A stretch of 64,000 bases of DNA from Aegilops tauschii subsp. strangulata (lineage: Eukaryota; Streptophyta; Magnoliopsida; Poales; Poaceae): the NCBI RefSeq assembly GCF_002575655.3, contig NC_053037.3, positions 325,465,294 to 325,529,293 on the forward strand. The letters are read 5' to 3'. The notes under the pieces are model-generated. The model saw only the letters and a list, made by a program, of their open reading frames with translations. It was not told the DNA's origin and did no database searches. The stretch's first letter is position 1. Every line of letters starts with the position of its first letter. The position numbers and the translations under genes are program-made. Below, piece by piece: positions 43,682 through 53,541 of this stretch.

Positions 43682-44440
43682 AAGGTATCCGTCAGGGAGG
43701 ATGGCACTGGAGGGGCTTTCACCATAGGCTCCACCCTCGACAACAAATAGGAAGGCGCGCTCGTCACCTTCCTACAGGCGAATGTCGACGTGTTTGCATG
43801 GCAAGCATTCGACATCCCTAGTGTTCCCAGGGAGGTGATTGAGCACCACCTAGCTGTCTGTCCTCATGCGCGGCCCGTCAAGCAGAAGGTCAAAAAGCAG
43901 GCTCTGGAGAGGCAGGAGTTCATCACAGAGGAGATCAGGAAGTTGGAAGCAGCGGGTTTGGTGAGAGGAGTTCTCCATCCGACGTGGTTGGTCAATCCGG
44001 TGGTGGTGCGCAAGGCAAATGGGAAGTGGAGGCTGTGTATTGACTACACAGACATCAATAAGGCTTGTCCTAAGGACCCCTTCCCATTGCCGCGCATCGA
44101 CCAGATTGTCGACTCCACGGCTGGGTGTGATCTGCTGTCATTCCTCGACGCCTACTCAGGCTACCACCAAATCTTTATGACGAGAGAAGATGAAGAGAAG
44201 ACAACATTCATCACCCCATGTGGTACGTATTGCTTTTTACGGATGCCTTTCGGGTTGAAGAGTGCTGGCTCAACGTTTGCAAGGGCAGTCCAAATTGGTT
44301 TTGAACCCCAGCTCCATAGAAATATGGAGGCATACATGGATGACATAGTGGTCAAAACCAAGGACGGGGAAAACCTTGTGCAAGATCTGGAAGAGACGTT
44401 TGCCAACCTGCGCAAGATCAACCTTAAGCTGAATCCCTGA
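43682..44440 (+). pseudogene. Tat reverse transcriptase, catalytic motif intact, flanked by stops
   Basis: Same frame as gag. A TAG at 43748-43750 lies in the linker, then a clean stretch from 43790: VRKANGKWRLCIDYTDINKA, FPLPRIDQIVDSTAGC, SFLDAYSGYHQI, CFLRMPFGLKSAGSTFARA and the catalytic YMDD at 44333-44344. The sequence ends NLRKINLKLNP and runs into TGA because one base is missing where family members read Glu-Lys-Cys. It copies element RNA to cDNA; the domain itself looks intact but its polyprotein does not. Confidence 0.92.
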
Positions 44441-45300
44441 AGTGCCTCTTCGGTGTTCCGTCCGGCAAGCTTCTCGGATTGTTTGTGTCACAGCGCGGAA
44501 TCAAGGCAAACCCAGACAAAATCAAGGCTATTGAACAGATTGAGGCGCCCAAGCGGATCAAGGATGTGCGTAGGCTCACCGGCTGCGTCACCGCCATGAG
44601 CCGATTCATCTCCAAGTCCGCCGAGCACGCCCATCCCTTCTTCAAAATCTTGAAGAAGGCAGGTCCGATGGAGTGGACCCCAGAAGCCGAGGCGGCATTG
44701 TAGGATCTGAAGAAATACCTTTCCTCCACGCCAATACTGGTTGCGCCTAAGCCACAAGAACCGTTGCTGCTGTACCTAGCGGCAACGAATCAAGTGGTCA
44801 GCGCCGCACTGGTGGCACAGAGGGAGGTCGACGAGGAGGCAATGGCGACAGCAGAACTAGCGGACGGCGAGCCAAAGATTCCCCCGGCAGAGTCCGACGC
44901 CGTCGGGGCAACACCCGCACAGTCAAGCGAAGTGGTGCAGAAGAAGAAGATGAAGCAGCACCCAGTTTACTTTGTCATCTCCCTCTTGCAGGGAGCTAGG
45001 TCGAGGTACTCCGGTGTGCAGAAATTGCTCCTCGGCCTCCTTATGGCCTCGAGGAAGCTGCGTCATTACTTCCAAGCCCACGAGATCACTGTCGTCACCC
45101 GCCTCCCGCTACAATGGATACTACACAACCCAGATGCGACCGGAAGGATTGTGGAATGGGCCTTGGAGTTGTCAAGCTTTGGGTTGAAGTTTGAAAGTAC
45201 TTCAACAATCCAGAGCAGAATCTTGGCAGAGTTCATTGCAGAATGGACCTCAACACCTGACGAACAAATCCAAGAGACCGTTCTCCCCGGCAAGGAAGCG
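44441..45300 (+). pseudogene. Tat RT connection and first RNase H
   Basis: The frame, shifted by one relative to RT, reads GIKANPDKIKAIEQIEAPKR and LTGCVTAMSRFISKSAEHAH. A TAG occurs at 44701-44703 after PEAEAAL, then LKKYLSSTPILVAPKPQEPL and the RNase H-like segment LLLYLAATNQVVSAALV. Further on it reads VYFVISLLQGARSRYSGVQK and FQAHEITVVTRLPLQWIL. It would degrade RNA in the RNA-DNA hybrid. The first RNase H of Tat elements is often degenerate and followed by a second one, as here. Confidence 0.85.
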
Positions 45301-45898
45301 GACCGCGACTGGATCATGTACTTTGATGGGGCTTTCTCACTTCAAGGCGCCGGTGCCGGTGTGCTGCTTGTCGCACCCACCAGAGAGCACCTCAAGTACA
45401 TGATCCAGATGCACTTTCCTAGGGAGATGTGAACAAACAACACTGCTGAGTACGAGGGGCTGCTTGCCGGTCTCAGGATCGCGGCGGACCTCGGGGGTGA
45501 AGAAGCTCATCGTCAGGGGTGACTCGCAGCTTGTCGTCAGACAAGTCAACAAGGATTACCAGAGCCCATTGATGGAGGACTACGTAGATGAAGTGAGGAA
45601 GCTGGAGGAGCGCTTTGACGGTATCCAGGCGGAGCACGTTCCCCGATCGGAGAATGACATCGCCGATTACCTGTCGAAGCGTGCTGCATTTAAGCTACCT
45701 GTGGAACCAGGTACCTTTTTGCTCCGGTTAACTCAGCCGTCCGTCGAACCATCAACAGGGCGGAACAAGCGAAGGAAATCACATCCCGGCGAGTACTTTC
45801 CTACCGAGCCCCTGGGGCTGCCGGCAAGGATGTTGCCGTGGACGCCGAGCCTGCCAGAGAGCAACCGGCTCCGGCAGGGCGTCGAGCTCTGGCCATAG
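45301..45898 (+). pseudogene. Tat second (archaeal-type) RNase H, one stop and one frameshift
   Basis: DWIMYFDGAFSLQGAGAGV gives the first catalytic Asp. A TGA at 45430-45432 interrupts before NNTAEYEGLLAGL (second acidic residue). A frameshift near 45490-45500 leads to KKLIVRGDSQLVVRQVNKDY (third Asp) and SENDIADYLSKRA (fourth). All four acidic positions are thus present in pieces. This extra RNase H before integrase defines the Tat lineage. The tail to 45898 is a linker of low conservation. Confidence 0.88.
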
Positions 45899-46019
45899 AG
45901 ACAGCCGCTCCCATGGCGGAGGAAATGCCTTTGGTCCTTGCCGTCGAGCCCCAGGCTCTGGCATGGGTGCAGCATACTGTCTGATTCCTCCAAACAGGGG
46001 AACTTCCTGAGGAGCAGGA

Positions 46020-47198
46020 AGAAGCGGAAAAAGTAGCCCGTCGGTCTGCCCTGTACCAGTTCGTCGATGACGTCCTGTACAGGAGAAGGACGAATGGTGT
46101 GAAATTGAAGTGCATCTCCTGGGAGGAAGAACTGGAGCTATTGGCAGAGATACATGGAGGCATATGTGGCTCCCACATAGGGTCGAGGGCCCTTGCCGGG
46201 AAGGCGTTCCGGCAAGGTTTCTTCTGGCCCACCGCCCACCAGGATGCGATGACACTAGTAACCAAGTGTGAAGCGTGTCAGTTCCATTCAAAGAAGCTTC
46301 ATCAACCGGCTCAAGCCCTTCAAACGATCCCTCTCTCCTGGCCATTCTCGGTCTGGGGGCTCGACATATTGGGCCCTTTCCCCCGTGCTGTCGGGGGCTT
46401 TGAGTACTTGTACGTTGCAATCGACAAGTTCACAAAGTGGCCAGAGGTGGAACCAGTGAGGAAGGTGACAGCCCAGTCAGCCGTCAAGTTCTTCAAAGGA
46501 CTAGTCTGCCGTTTTGGTGTGCCAAGCAGAGTCATCACCGACAACGTCACGCAGTTCACAAGCCACACCTTCATGCAGTACATTCAAGACCCCGACAGCA
46601 AGGTCTGTTTTGCTTCCGTGGCACACCCCGGAGCAACGACCAAGCAGAGAGGGCGAACGCTGAAGTGTTGCGAGGCCTGAGAACGAAGACCTTTGACAGG
46701 CTGCACAAGAGCGGAAGGCGCTGGATTGATGAGTTGCCGGCGGTTCTTTGGTCGATCAGGACGACGCCAAATCGAGCCACCGGTCAGACACCCTTCGCCC
46801 TAGTATACGGGGCGGAGGCAGTTCTCCCCACAGAACTCATATACGGGTCACCTCGAGTGCTCGCTTATGATGAGCTTGAGCAAGAGCAGTTGCGGCAAGA
46901 TGACGCGACACTCCTTGAGGAAGATCGTCTTCAGGCGGCTGTGGGAGCAGCACGCTACCAGCAAGCCTTGTGCCGCTACCATAGCCGCAAGGTTCATGCC
47001 CGAAGCTTTGAGGAAGGCGACCTTGTTCTTCGGCGCGTTCAGTCGGCCAAGAATTCCAACATGTTGACGCCAAAGTGGGAAGGCCCTTATCAGGTAATAC
47101 GAGTCACCATGCCCGGCGCAGTCTGCCTGGAGACCGAAGATGCCGTTCCAGTGAGCAACTCCTGGAACATTGAGCATCTTCGCAAGTTTTACGCATAA
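46020..47198 (+). pseudogene. Tat integrase, frameshift before the third catalytic residue
   Basis: The HHCC zinc-binding region reads HGGICGSHIGSRALAGK and CEACQFHSKK (about 46153-46300). The catalytic Asp residues are in WGLDILGPF (46345-46371) and VITDNVTQF, where DNG is usual. A frameshift near 46625 separates these from the catalytic Glu in ERANAEVLRGL. The C-terminal domain reads PFALVYGAEAVLPTEL, then KWEGPYQVIRV and a natural stop at 47196-47198. It would insert cDNA into the genome. The frameshift and the N-for-G change near the second Asp make this copy inactive. Confidence 0.9.
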
Positions 47199-48453
47199 GG
47201 CGCGGCGTGCCGGGCCCCCCGACAAGCCACCTTTTGTACAAGCCTTGCCAGCAAGGCATGTAACCCTTTGTACAAAGCCAGGCGTAGACCCCGAGCACAA
47301 ATAAATGAAGCGCTGGCGCCCTAAGTTATAGCATGCATGCTAGGTCGAGTCTCTTCCTTGGTTAGGGTTGATAGTGCTTAGCGGCGACTAACCCCTAGCC
47401 TAGAGGTTGAGTGCGCGTCTCTCTGTTCTTTTCTGTCCTCCTTTGGTTCGTAGGGCACATGAGCACTTCTGCTGAGCTGCTTGGAAGAAAGAGGACGGAC
47501 CGGCGTCCCGACCCCAGCAAACCAGAGTTGCCGGGGGGCTGCAAGTACAAGGATCCAACCGCGGCGAGACAAGGTTGCCGGGGGCTGCAGATCCAGATAA
47601 GTCTTTTATCCTCTGTCATGCATTTTGGAACGGAACTGGGGCATGTGAAACCTCGTTTTATCTCCAAACTACCGTGCTCCCCTTTTTCCTATACCTAAGG
47701 ATTATCTCCTAGGTCTGGATTTGGTTGTAGCCGCGGTGGCAAGGAGATAGAACGAGGAGCCTAAGCCCACTTCATCCCTGCCTCCACCAAGAGCGCGAGA
47801 ATGGTCTAGTGAAGTGAGGGGGACGGCAAGGCCTGTTGCCGGGCAAAAAATGTTTATCTTAAATAATAACAAGGATTTGCTCCTTGTCGCGGGGTCTACC
47901 CGCGAACGAAAAACCCGACAAACATTCCTTTTTCATTAAAAGCATCCCATACAGGTACAGTTCATACGGAATGAAAAACATGAGCAAGGGGATTACAAGT
48001 TCTAAATTTAACGATGGCCCGCAGGCTTACAAACTAAAAAAGAGATAAGATGCCCGTAATCCCTTTCTTGTCCCTCTCCTCAGGAAGCAGGTCAAGAAGG
48101 CTAAAGGGCAAAAGGGGCGCCTACGCGAGCTATGAGCAGCAGAAAGCACCAAGAGAACACCTCGGTGGCTACCCAAGGGTGGGCCGGTGATGACGGTGCC
48201 GGGAAAGGAGCTGGAAGACGAGGCGGCAGGACCGACAATACGTGATGAAGGCGTCGGTGCCCGCGTACTCTGAGTTGACGGCCTTGCCGCCCGCCCTCTT
48301 CCTCTTTTGCAGCCTCCCGACGCCAGCCGCCCAAGGAGACGGCCCCGAGAAGTTCAAGGAGCTGGCCCCTCCCCCGGCGAAACCCCGCCGGAGGAGCGGC
48401 CAGGTGCAGATGCTGCTGCTGCCACACCCGCCCAGGCGCGAGGCGTCCGACGC
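47199..48453 (+). other. Tat 3' untranslated region, proximal part
   Basis: About 1.25 kb with no convincing plus-strand frame. It contains further CCGG(G)CAAG/CTTGCCGG words and ends at the antisense ORF. Confidence 0.6.
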
Positions 48454-49114
48454 CTAGTCGGACTCGTCCCCGTCATCTGCCCCGCTGCCCTCCTCGTCAC
48501 TATCGCTCGAGGAAGAGCTTCCATCGTCGGAGTCTCCGTCGGAGGAGCTCTCCACGCAGCACTTCAGGCGAGTTCCAAACTCTCCAAAGACCTTGACGGA
48601 GAGCAGGCCGTCCTCCATTAATTTGAAGTAGAGGACGAGCCCCGCCGTCAGGCTGTGGATGCGAGCGAACGTCTTCCATCCACGGCAGAGGTACATGACC
48701 CGAGGAGCCGGGAAGTCAACGTCGACCCGCGTGCCCCCATTCCCACAACCCCTCATGTGCAACCTGAGGGTCTGGGGCGGGTCACGCCCCATCACCCGAG
48801 CAAACGGGGCGGGGAGATGAAGACGACGACGCGGAGGCCGGCGCAGCCTGGTGAAGAACTCGCAGGGCTGGTCTTCAACGTGGCCCTCCGTCGGAATAGG
48901 CATCATTGGTGGGGGCGAGGCCGGCGCGCCGCCCCCTCCCCCTTCCCCTCGCGGCCGGCTCCACCACCGCGGGCTCAGGAGGAGGAGGGACACGTTGTCG
49001 AGCGGCGACCCTCGCCGCCACCGTCGAGGGACCGGGATTCCCCTTCTCCATGGCGGGTGAGAGGAAGAAGCAGAAGCAGGAGGAGATAGAAGATAGAAGA
49101 ATGAGGGATGCCAT
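48454..49114 (-). pseudogene. antisense ORF with a B3-like DNA-binding domain, one frameshift
   Basis: Read on the minus strand the ORF probably starts at the ATG at 49049-49051 (CGCCATGGAG, MEKGNPGPSTVAARVAARQ); an in-frame ATG at 49112-49114 is an alternative. That frame stops at 48875. One base over, a frame open from 49329 to 48454 carries the conserved part. From about 48868 to 48550 it follows the plant B3 pattern: CEFFTRL, RRLHLPAPFARVMG, QTLRLHMRGCGNGGTRVDVD, MYLCRGWKTFARIHSL, TAGLVLYFKL and GLLSVKVFGEFGTRL. A Ser/Asp/Glu acidic tail follows. B3 domains are plant transcription-factor DNA-binding folds of about 100 residues; the GWxxF element and the strand order fit well. Other members of the element family may carry it intact. 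Confidence 0.68.
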
Positions 49115-49128
49115 CCCCCCTTCCCTCT

Positions 49129-49140
49129 CCTTATAAAGAG
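49129..49140 (-). promoter_or_regulatory. candidate antisense TATA box
   Basis: The minus strand reads CTCTTTATAAGG, about 80 bp upstream of the antisense ATG at 49051. It suggests the antisense ORF has its own promoter. TTATAA is a palindrome, so strand rests on context. Confidence 0.45.
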
Positions 49141-49654
49141 GCGGGGACGGGGCTCGGCCGCCCCGCTCGACCAATCCAGACACCAGAGGCGCAGGGGATC
49201 GAGACCGACCCGCTGCCCCAACCAGCGACAGCCCAGTTTCCCGCCTCCACCGCTTGCCACCCCAGGCGCATGAAGGACGCGTGGCAAACGTGCAGAACCG
49301 AGGGGACGGGTGAAGCGACCTCTCCCCACCCCGTGATCGTGGGGTGTGGACGCCTTGAAGACCGCAACCCGGCCCCATTCAGTAAATGAGCCGCGCCTCC
49401 ACCCCTCCCTCTTTTTACGGGGAAGGCACGAGCCGCCTCTTTACTGCGATGTGACGCATGCGTGCGGGAACCGCCCCACGCATGCCGCCCACGTCACGCG
49501 CACCCCTCCACGTTGCACATTCAACACAGGTCGTGGGAATCGCAGCGCGCGAAAAGGTTTACTGCGGTAAAAACTGCCCCGCCTGCCCGCGCACCGTTTT
49601 GGGCCTGGCCCAACAACGTGTCGCGCTTATGTGTGGCCCAGGCCCGGGGGCTCC
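49141..49654 (+). other. Tat 3' region, distal part, and polypurine-type tract
   Basis: GC-rich, no gene seen on the plus strand; it would be the upstream region of the antisense ORF. GGCCCGGGGGCTCC just before 49655 is in the polypurine-tract position. Confidence 0.5.
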
Positions 49655-50832
49655 TGTTGGTGTACAAAAGAAGGGGCGCACTTCTATACCCCTTTACCTG
49701 TGCACGGACAGTCGAAGCCGCGCCCGCGGCCGCACCGGGCAGAGCGGAGGAGGTGAACCAAGGAAAAACCAAAGCTCAAGACGGCCAGAGCAAGGCCAAG
49801 ATCAAGACCGCAAAGAAGTAGAGAGGCGAAGCAGGTTCCCCGGGAAGGTCCTTGCCGGGGGCAGCCCCGGCAAGACCCTTGCCGGGGCGGCTCGCCCACA
49901 CCAGCGGAGTGAGCCACCCTCGAGCCCACGGGTTCCAACTCAGCCAACCACGTTGGAACTAGGGCTCCGGAGGCACCTCCATGGTGGCATGCAGATCTTT
50001 GTCAAGACCAAGGAATGTTCAAGATCAGATGAGGATTGAAAGACAACAGCCCTCAGCAAGATCCTTGCCGAGGAAGGCCACCAGACCCCCGGCAAGATCC
50101 TTGCCGGGGACGACAGTGCACCACGGCAAGACCCTTGCCGGGCCACCCGGCAAGGCCCTCACCGAGGGCGCCAGCAGGGCCACTGCCAGACCCGCACCAA
50201 CCAAGTCTCTGCTGCCGTTCACATGCAGCTGCCAGCTAACCAGCTGAGCAGGCACCTGCATGGCAACATGCAGCTCCCAGGCCAACTCATCAAGTGCCTG
50301 TGTGGCAGCATGCAGATCTTCATGAAGGCTCCACCACCACGCCACCTCAGCTACCTGCCTGCCTACATGGCGCCGCACGCATCGCTGGCCAGGGCGCATG
50401 TCGAAGCGAGGAGGAGCGGCGACGGACGGGACGGGCCTCGCCCCCGTCCCCGATAAAGCTAGGGGACACCTCAGCGGTGCATTAAATGCGTCTTGTCCTG
50501 TAAGACAAGTGATAAGCTCGCAATACTGTACGCCTTTCCACCTCCTGTATGCCACTGTGGCAGCCCCTTTCGACTATAAAAGGAGGCCCATGGCATACTG
50601 GAGAAGGATTTGGCTCTTTGGAACCACGCACCCACCATAGCTAGTTCGAGAGCTCAAGAATTCTCTGAAATACATCCACCAAAGCAGGACTAGGGTTTTA
50701 CGCACCCTCGCGACCCGAACCTGGGTAAACGATCCTTGTGCTGATTACTAATCCTGCTCTTCTCGCAACCCTGCGCCCCGGCAACCGTAGTAGGGATTCT
50801 TGTGATCCCATAGGTGTCATTCCACACCGACA
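49655..50832 (+). mobile_element. 3' LTR of the Tat element, 1,178 bp
   Basis: It starts TGTTGGTGTACAAAAG and ends TTCCACACCGACA. Highly similar to the 5' LTR, but the palindrome cluster at 50051-50110 has two units where the 5' LTR (40006-40030) has one. Confidence 0.95.
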
Positions 50833-50837
50833 CGCCA
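50833..50837. repeat. TSD right copy (CGCCA) of the Tat element
   Basis: A perfect repeat of 39599-39603; the reading frame of cargo gene 3 is continuous once one copy is removed. Confidence 0.93.
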
Positions 50838-50879
50838 GGACAAGTCATCGATGTCTCATCTCACACAAGCGATGCATAG
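50838..50879 (+). pseudogene. CACTA cargo gene 3, last 13 codons
   Basis: In frame with 38992-39603 across the Tat insertion: GQVIDVSSHTSDA and then TAG at 50877-50879. The exact fit of frame and TSD shows that the ORF was intact to its stop when the Tat element inserted. Confidence 0.78.
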
Positions 50880-51404
50880 ACCGGCGCGGTGGCGGATTTG
50901 TTAAAATTATGCGTACCTAGGCTTTGTGTTTAATGTTGGTCTATTTTAGAGCAATGTTTAGGTCAACTGGCTCTGTTTAATTACTAAAATTGCTCGATTC
51001 AGTAAGTGTGGTCTGTGTGCTGTACGCTCTTTTGTGTGCCCAAATTAGCAAGCGATGTTAAATTATGCAATGACGTACCCGGGGAAATTTCCACCAAAAT
51101 TTGAATTATCAAACTCATCCCATGCGCGTAAAGCAGAAGAATCGTTTGTGATGCACACAATCGTTCAAAGTGAATGGTGTCCGACGGCACGGCACGCAAA
51201 GTTTCCCTCCACATTTCCAAATTTTTGGCCTACCGCCAAAATATCCACACCCGCCCCTCCCCCTTCCCCACTCCCTTTTCTCCCTGACAAGAAGTCACAT
51301 TTCCCCTGTTTCCTCCTTCCTTCCTTCCTTCCTTCCTAAGCTATAGCCGCTTCCTCGCTTGATTCCTCGCTCTCGCCGTCTCGCATCCTACTGCCGGGGT
51401 CGCC
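50880..51404 (+). promoter_or_regulatory. 3' UTR of gene 3 and promoter region of the GRF gene
   Basis: The first part is T-rich, like a 3' UTR. The motif TCGTTTGTGATG (51142-51153), a variant of the CACTA subterminal motif, and a C-rich, TATA-less segment with (TTCC)n at about 51323-51338 precede the GRF gene. No reading frame of note. Confidence 0.45.
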
Positions 51405-51467
51405 ACGGTCTTCTTCAATGAACTCTCCAGTGGTTCCTCCTCCGACGACGACTCCTTCACCACCCGG
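51405..51467 (+). pseudogene. GRF-type zinc-finger gene, exon 1, start codon ACG
   Basis: The frame that joins exon 2 reads VFFNELSSGSSSDDDSFTTR and ends at a GT donor (51468). Upstream it hits a TGA at 51360, with no ATG in between. ACG at 51405-51407, in the context GTCGCCACGG, is where an ATG would be expected, so the start looks lost by a T-to-C change. The ATG at 51418 is in a different frame that does not continue into exon 2. Confidence 0.6.
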
Positions 51468-51555
51468 GTATGCCTCTCTTCTCTCTCTCGGGCTATGACT
51501 TGGAATGAAGGATTTTAACCCGGCGGTCGATCTAAGTCATTTCTTCCTCTTGTAG

Positions 51556-51699
51556 CTCCCTAGGGCCATCAGTTGCAACAAATGGAGCGGGGTGGCTGAA
51601 GATCTGTCTACTCGTTGTCACTGTCAATCTCCATGCGTGAGGCTAGTTGCGTTTGAATCTGTGGACAGTGGGCAGAAGTTTCTGGGATGTGCAGAGAAG
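51556..51699 (+). pseudogene. GRF-type zinc-finger gene, exon 2
   Basis: It follows a CTTGTAG acceptor and is open for 48 codons: LPRAISCNKWSGVAED and TRCHCQSPCVRLVAFESVDS, then GQKFLGCAEK at a GT donor (51700). The C-x-C start, the GQKF segment (GRxF in the family) and the following Cys fit the first half of a GRF zinc finger, a single-stranded nucleic-acid-binding finger that often contains CxC..GRxFY.C. Introns: 51468-51555 (88 bp) and 51700-52478 (779 bp). Confidence 0.68.
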
Positions 51700-52478
51700 G
51701 TTAGACCCTCTTTCGTTATTACAAATCATTTGTTAGATGTGATTCAGACACTATTACGGTCCCAACCCATTGATACCACACCTTCAACCAAACGCATCCT
51801 AAGACATGTCACAGTTTGTACCTAGTATCTAAAAATGTTGCCATCTCATCAGCGGTGCCATTAGAAAATTATTTGGCACCGCTTCAGCAGTTTGTGCAGT
51901 CAACTTTGGTTCACACATCCGAGCAGCCAAGCAGTAAAATACTAAATCTTTCTGGCACGAAGGAACTGGGTATCAGAGCAACCAGGTGCTCCGGAGTCCG
52001 GGTCCCTGATTTGTTTTCCGCTGCATTGGCTTGCCAGCGCAGGGCACCGGTGCGAGATGTAGCAACAGTTGTCTTTACACCGGTTTTGGCATACATAGTG
52101 GACGACCTTAGTGCTATTAGTTCTATGTTACTAAATTTGTGCATGTACACACCTGTTAGTATCAATTTGATGTCATCCAAACACTGTTGCTATGCTGTTG
52201 CAGTTATATTTACCTTCCTCATAAAATGTTCAATTTGTTATTTATAGTACATGAGTAAGAACTTATAGCGTTGTTGTAGTTAATTATAACTTCTGATGTT
52301 TCAGAATTTGTCTGTTGTCTCAGTAGCAATTAATTCATTTGCACATTGATCTTTTTGAGAAGATATGTCATAATTAACCTGTTTCTTCAGTTTTTCAAAA
52401 TAAGTATTGGTGATTTTCTATGTTGCTATAAACCCATTTCCCCTACAATTTTTACTGATCTAGTTTTAAATATTATAG

Positions 52479-52797
52479 GATGAGGAAGTGTTCTTACTTG
52501 GAGTGGGTTGATCAAGAGTGGCCACAGTCTTTGAAGATGTGCCTAGCAAAGCCCTGGAGCATGTATGAGGAAGAGAACAGAGGTAGGCTTAGAGAAAGTG
52601 TTGTCAACGCTGAAGAATATTTAAAGATGCGGGATAAAAAGAGGAAGGTGGAGAATGAGCTCATATTTTTTAAATCAGACTTTGCTAAGATGGTGTTGGC
52701 GAAGGAGGAGGCACTTTCCCGGTTGGATAGTGCAAAACAGGTTCTTACTGAACTGAAAGCAGAGGTGGATAAGACGTGCATGGATGATCTCGATTAG
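52479..52797 (+). pseudogene. GRF-type zinc-finger gene, exon 3, with coiled coil
   Basis: After ATTATAG, the frame from 52480 reads MRKCSYLEWVDQEWPQSLKM, completing the finger (Cys then F/LEWVD), followed by a long Lys/Glu coiled coil (YEEENRGRLRESVVNAEEYL, RKVENELIFFKSDFAKMV, LDSAKQVLTELKAEVDK) to TAG at 52795-52797. The exon needs a one-base correction at its start to stay in frame with exon 2, so there is a frameshift at or next to the splice junction. Proteins of this design (N-terminal Ser/Asp stretch, GRF finger, coiled coil) are numerous in Triticeae, probably because transposons carry them (from memory). Confidence 0.68.
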
Positions 52798-53538
52798 GGA
52801 AATGTATATATTGTTCTAATATTGTTCTTATGAAGTTGAACTAGATATATGCTGTACTGTGCTGTTTTCAGGTAGCTATCGTACTATGATGTTAAAATAT
52901 ATTTATGTGCCTGATATGAAATTGGCAAACAATTGTTCCATATGAAGTGTGAATTTGCGTAATATTGGAATTATTAATTTTAAACTAATAAACCTAGTAA
53001 ATGGGTCATTGAACTTTGCAAACGGTTCTAGCAGTAAAAGCGCTTGTGATGGATAGCCCAGTGCCACACAGTTTTCTTCATCAAATCGCGTGTGATGTAG
53101 TTGATAAAAGCAAATGGTTAACCAAGGCAGAGCGTGTGTGATAGTTACACCTTTCACACATGAGCCTATACATAAAACTATGTGGGATGTACATACGAAC
53201 GAAAACTTTTTCCCTAGATTGACTGTGTGGGATGTACATAAGAACGGAAACGTATTCCTTGGATTGACTGTGTGTGATGTACATACGAACGGGAATGTTT
53301 GTCTGGGATTCACGTGTGGGATGTACATACGAACGGAAACGATTGGGTTTCGATGCCTCGCCCGATTGCACACGAGCTCATTTTGCCCCAGCCTGTGTGC
53401 CAGGAGGGCCTATCCCCGACGGTTTCTGGGTCATGTGGGAAGGACCCCCCTATCGCCCACACTCACTTGGCGACGGTTCCAGATGCCATCGCGGAAAGGG
53501 GCTAAAAACGGTTTGTGTAGCACCGACGCGCACCAGTG
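52798..53538 (+). repeat. right CACTA subterminal region and terminus
   Basis: A 3' UTR-like AT-rich stretch leads to four direct repeats of TGTGGGATGTACATACGAAC or a near variant at 53181, 53226, 53271 and 53315 (spacing 44-45 bp), then a GC-rich end finishing CGCACCAGTG. GCTTGTGATGG (53043) and ACGGTTTGTG (53507) resemble the left subterminal motif. Confidence 0.82.
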
Positions 53539-53541
53539 ATC
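53539..53541. repeat. CACTA TSD right copy (ATC)
   Basis: After it the Athila-like sequence resumes (ATTGAACTCATCATGCC) exactly as in the uninterrupted copy near 18010. Confidence 0.92.

Larger units (their letters stand above)
39604..50832 (+). mobile_element. full-length Tat-clade Ty3/gypsy retrotransposon, 11,229 bp
   Basis: LTR 39604-40754, PBS, gag-pro-RT-RNase H-second RNase H-integrase, a 2.4 kb 3' region with an antisense ORF, and LTR 49655-50832, with a perfect TSD CGCCA. The second (archaeal-type) RNase H before integrase and the PBS TGGCGCGCCAGGTAGGG are features of the Tat lineage (established knowledge). The coding region has at least four in-frame stops and about five frameshifts, so it is not autonomous, although its LTRs remain very similar. 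Confidence 0.95.
25841..53538 (+). mobile_element. CACTA (En/Spm) DNA transposon with gene cargo and two nested retrotransposons
   Basis: The left end is CACTAGTGCAGG and the right end, read inward, is CACTGGTGCGCG. The two imperfect terminal inverted repeats are flanked by the 3-bp TSD ATC, and the empty site is preserved in the sister retrotransposon copy. Subterminal repeats lie inside both ends. Total length is 27,698 bp; without the two nested retrotransposons and their TSD copies it is about 9,744 bp. I see no TNP2-type transposase, so it is probably non-autonomous. Cargo from left to right: a broken ORF (+), a broken ORF (-), a 504-bp tandem array, an Ala-rich ORF (+) and a GRF-type zinc-finger gene (+). 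Strand is set by the majority of the cargo. Confidence 0.93.

Noticed and set aside
51418..51467. ATG at 51418 as start of the GRF gene
   Set aside because: Spliced to exon 2 it leaves the zinc-finger frame; the frame starting at ACG 51405 fits both the splice and the domain.
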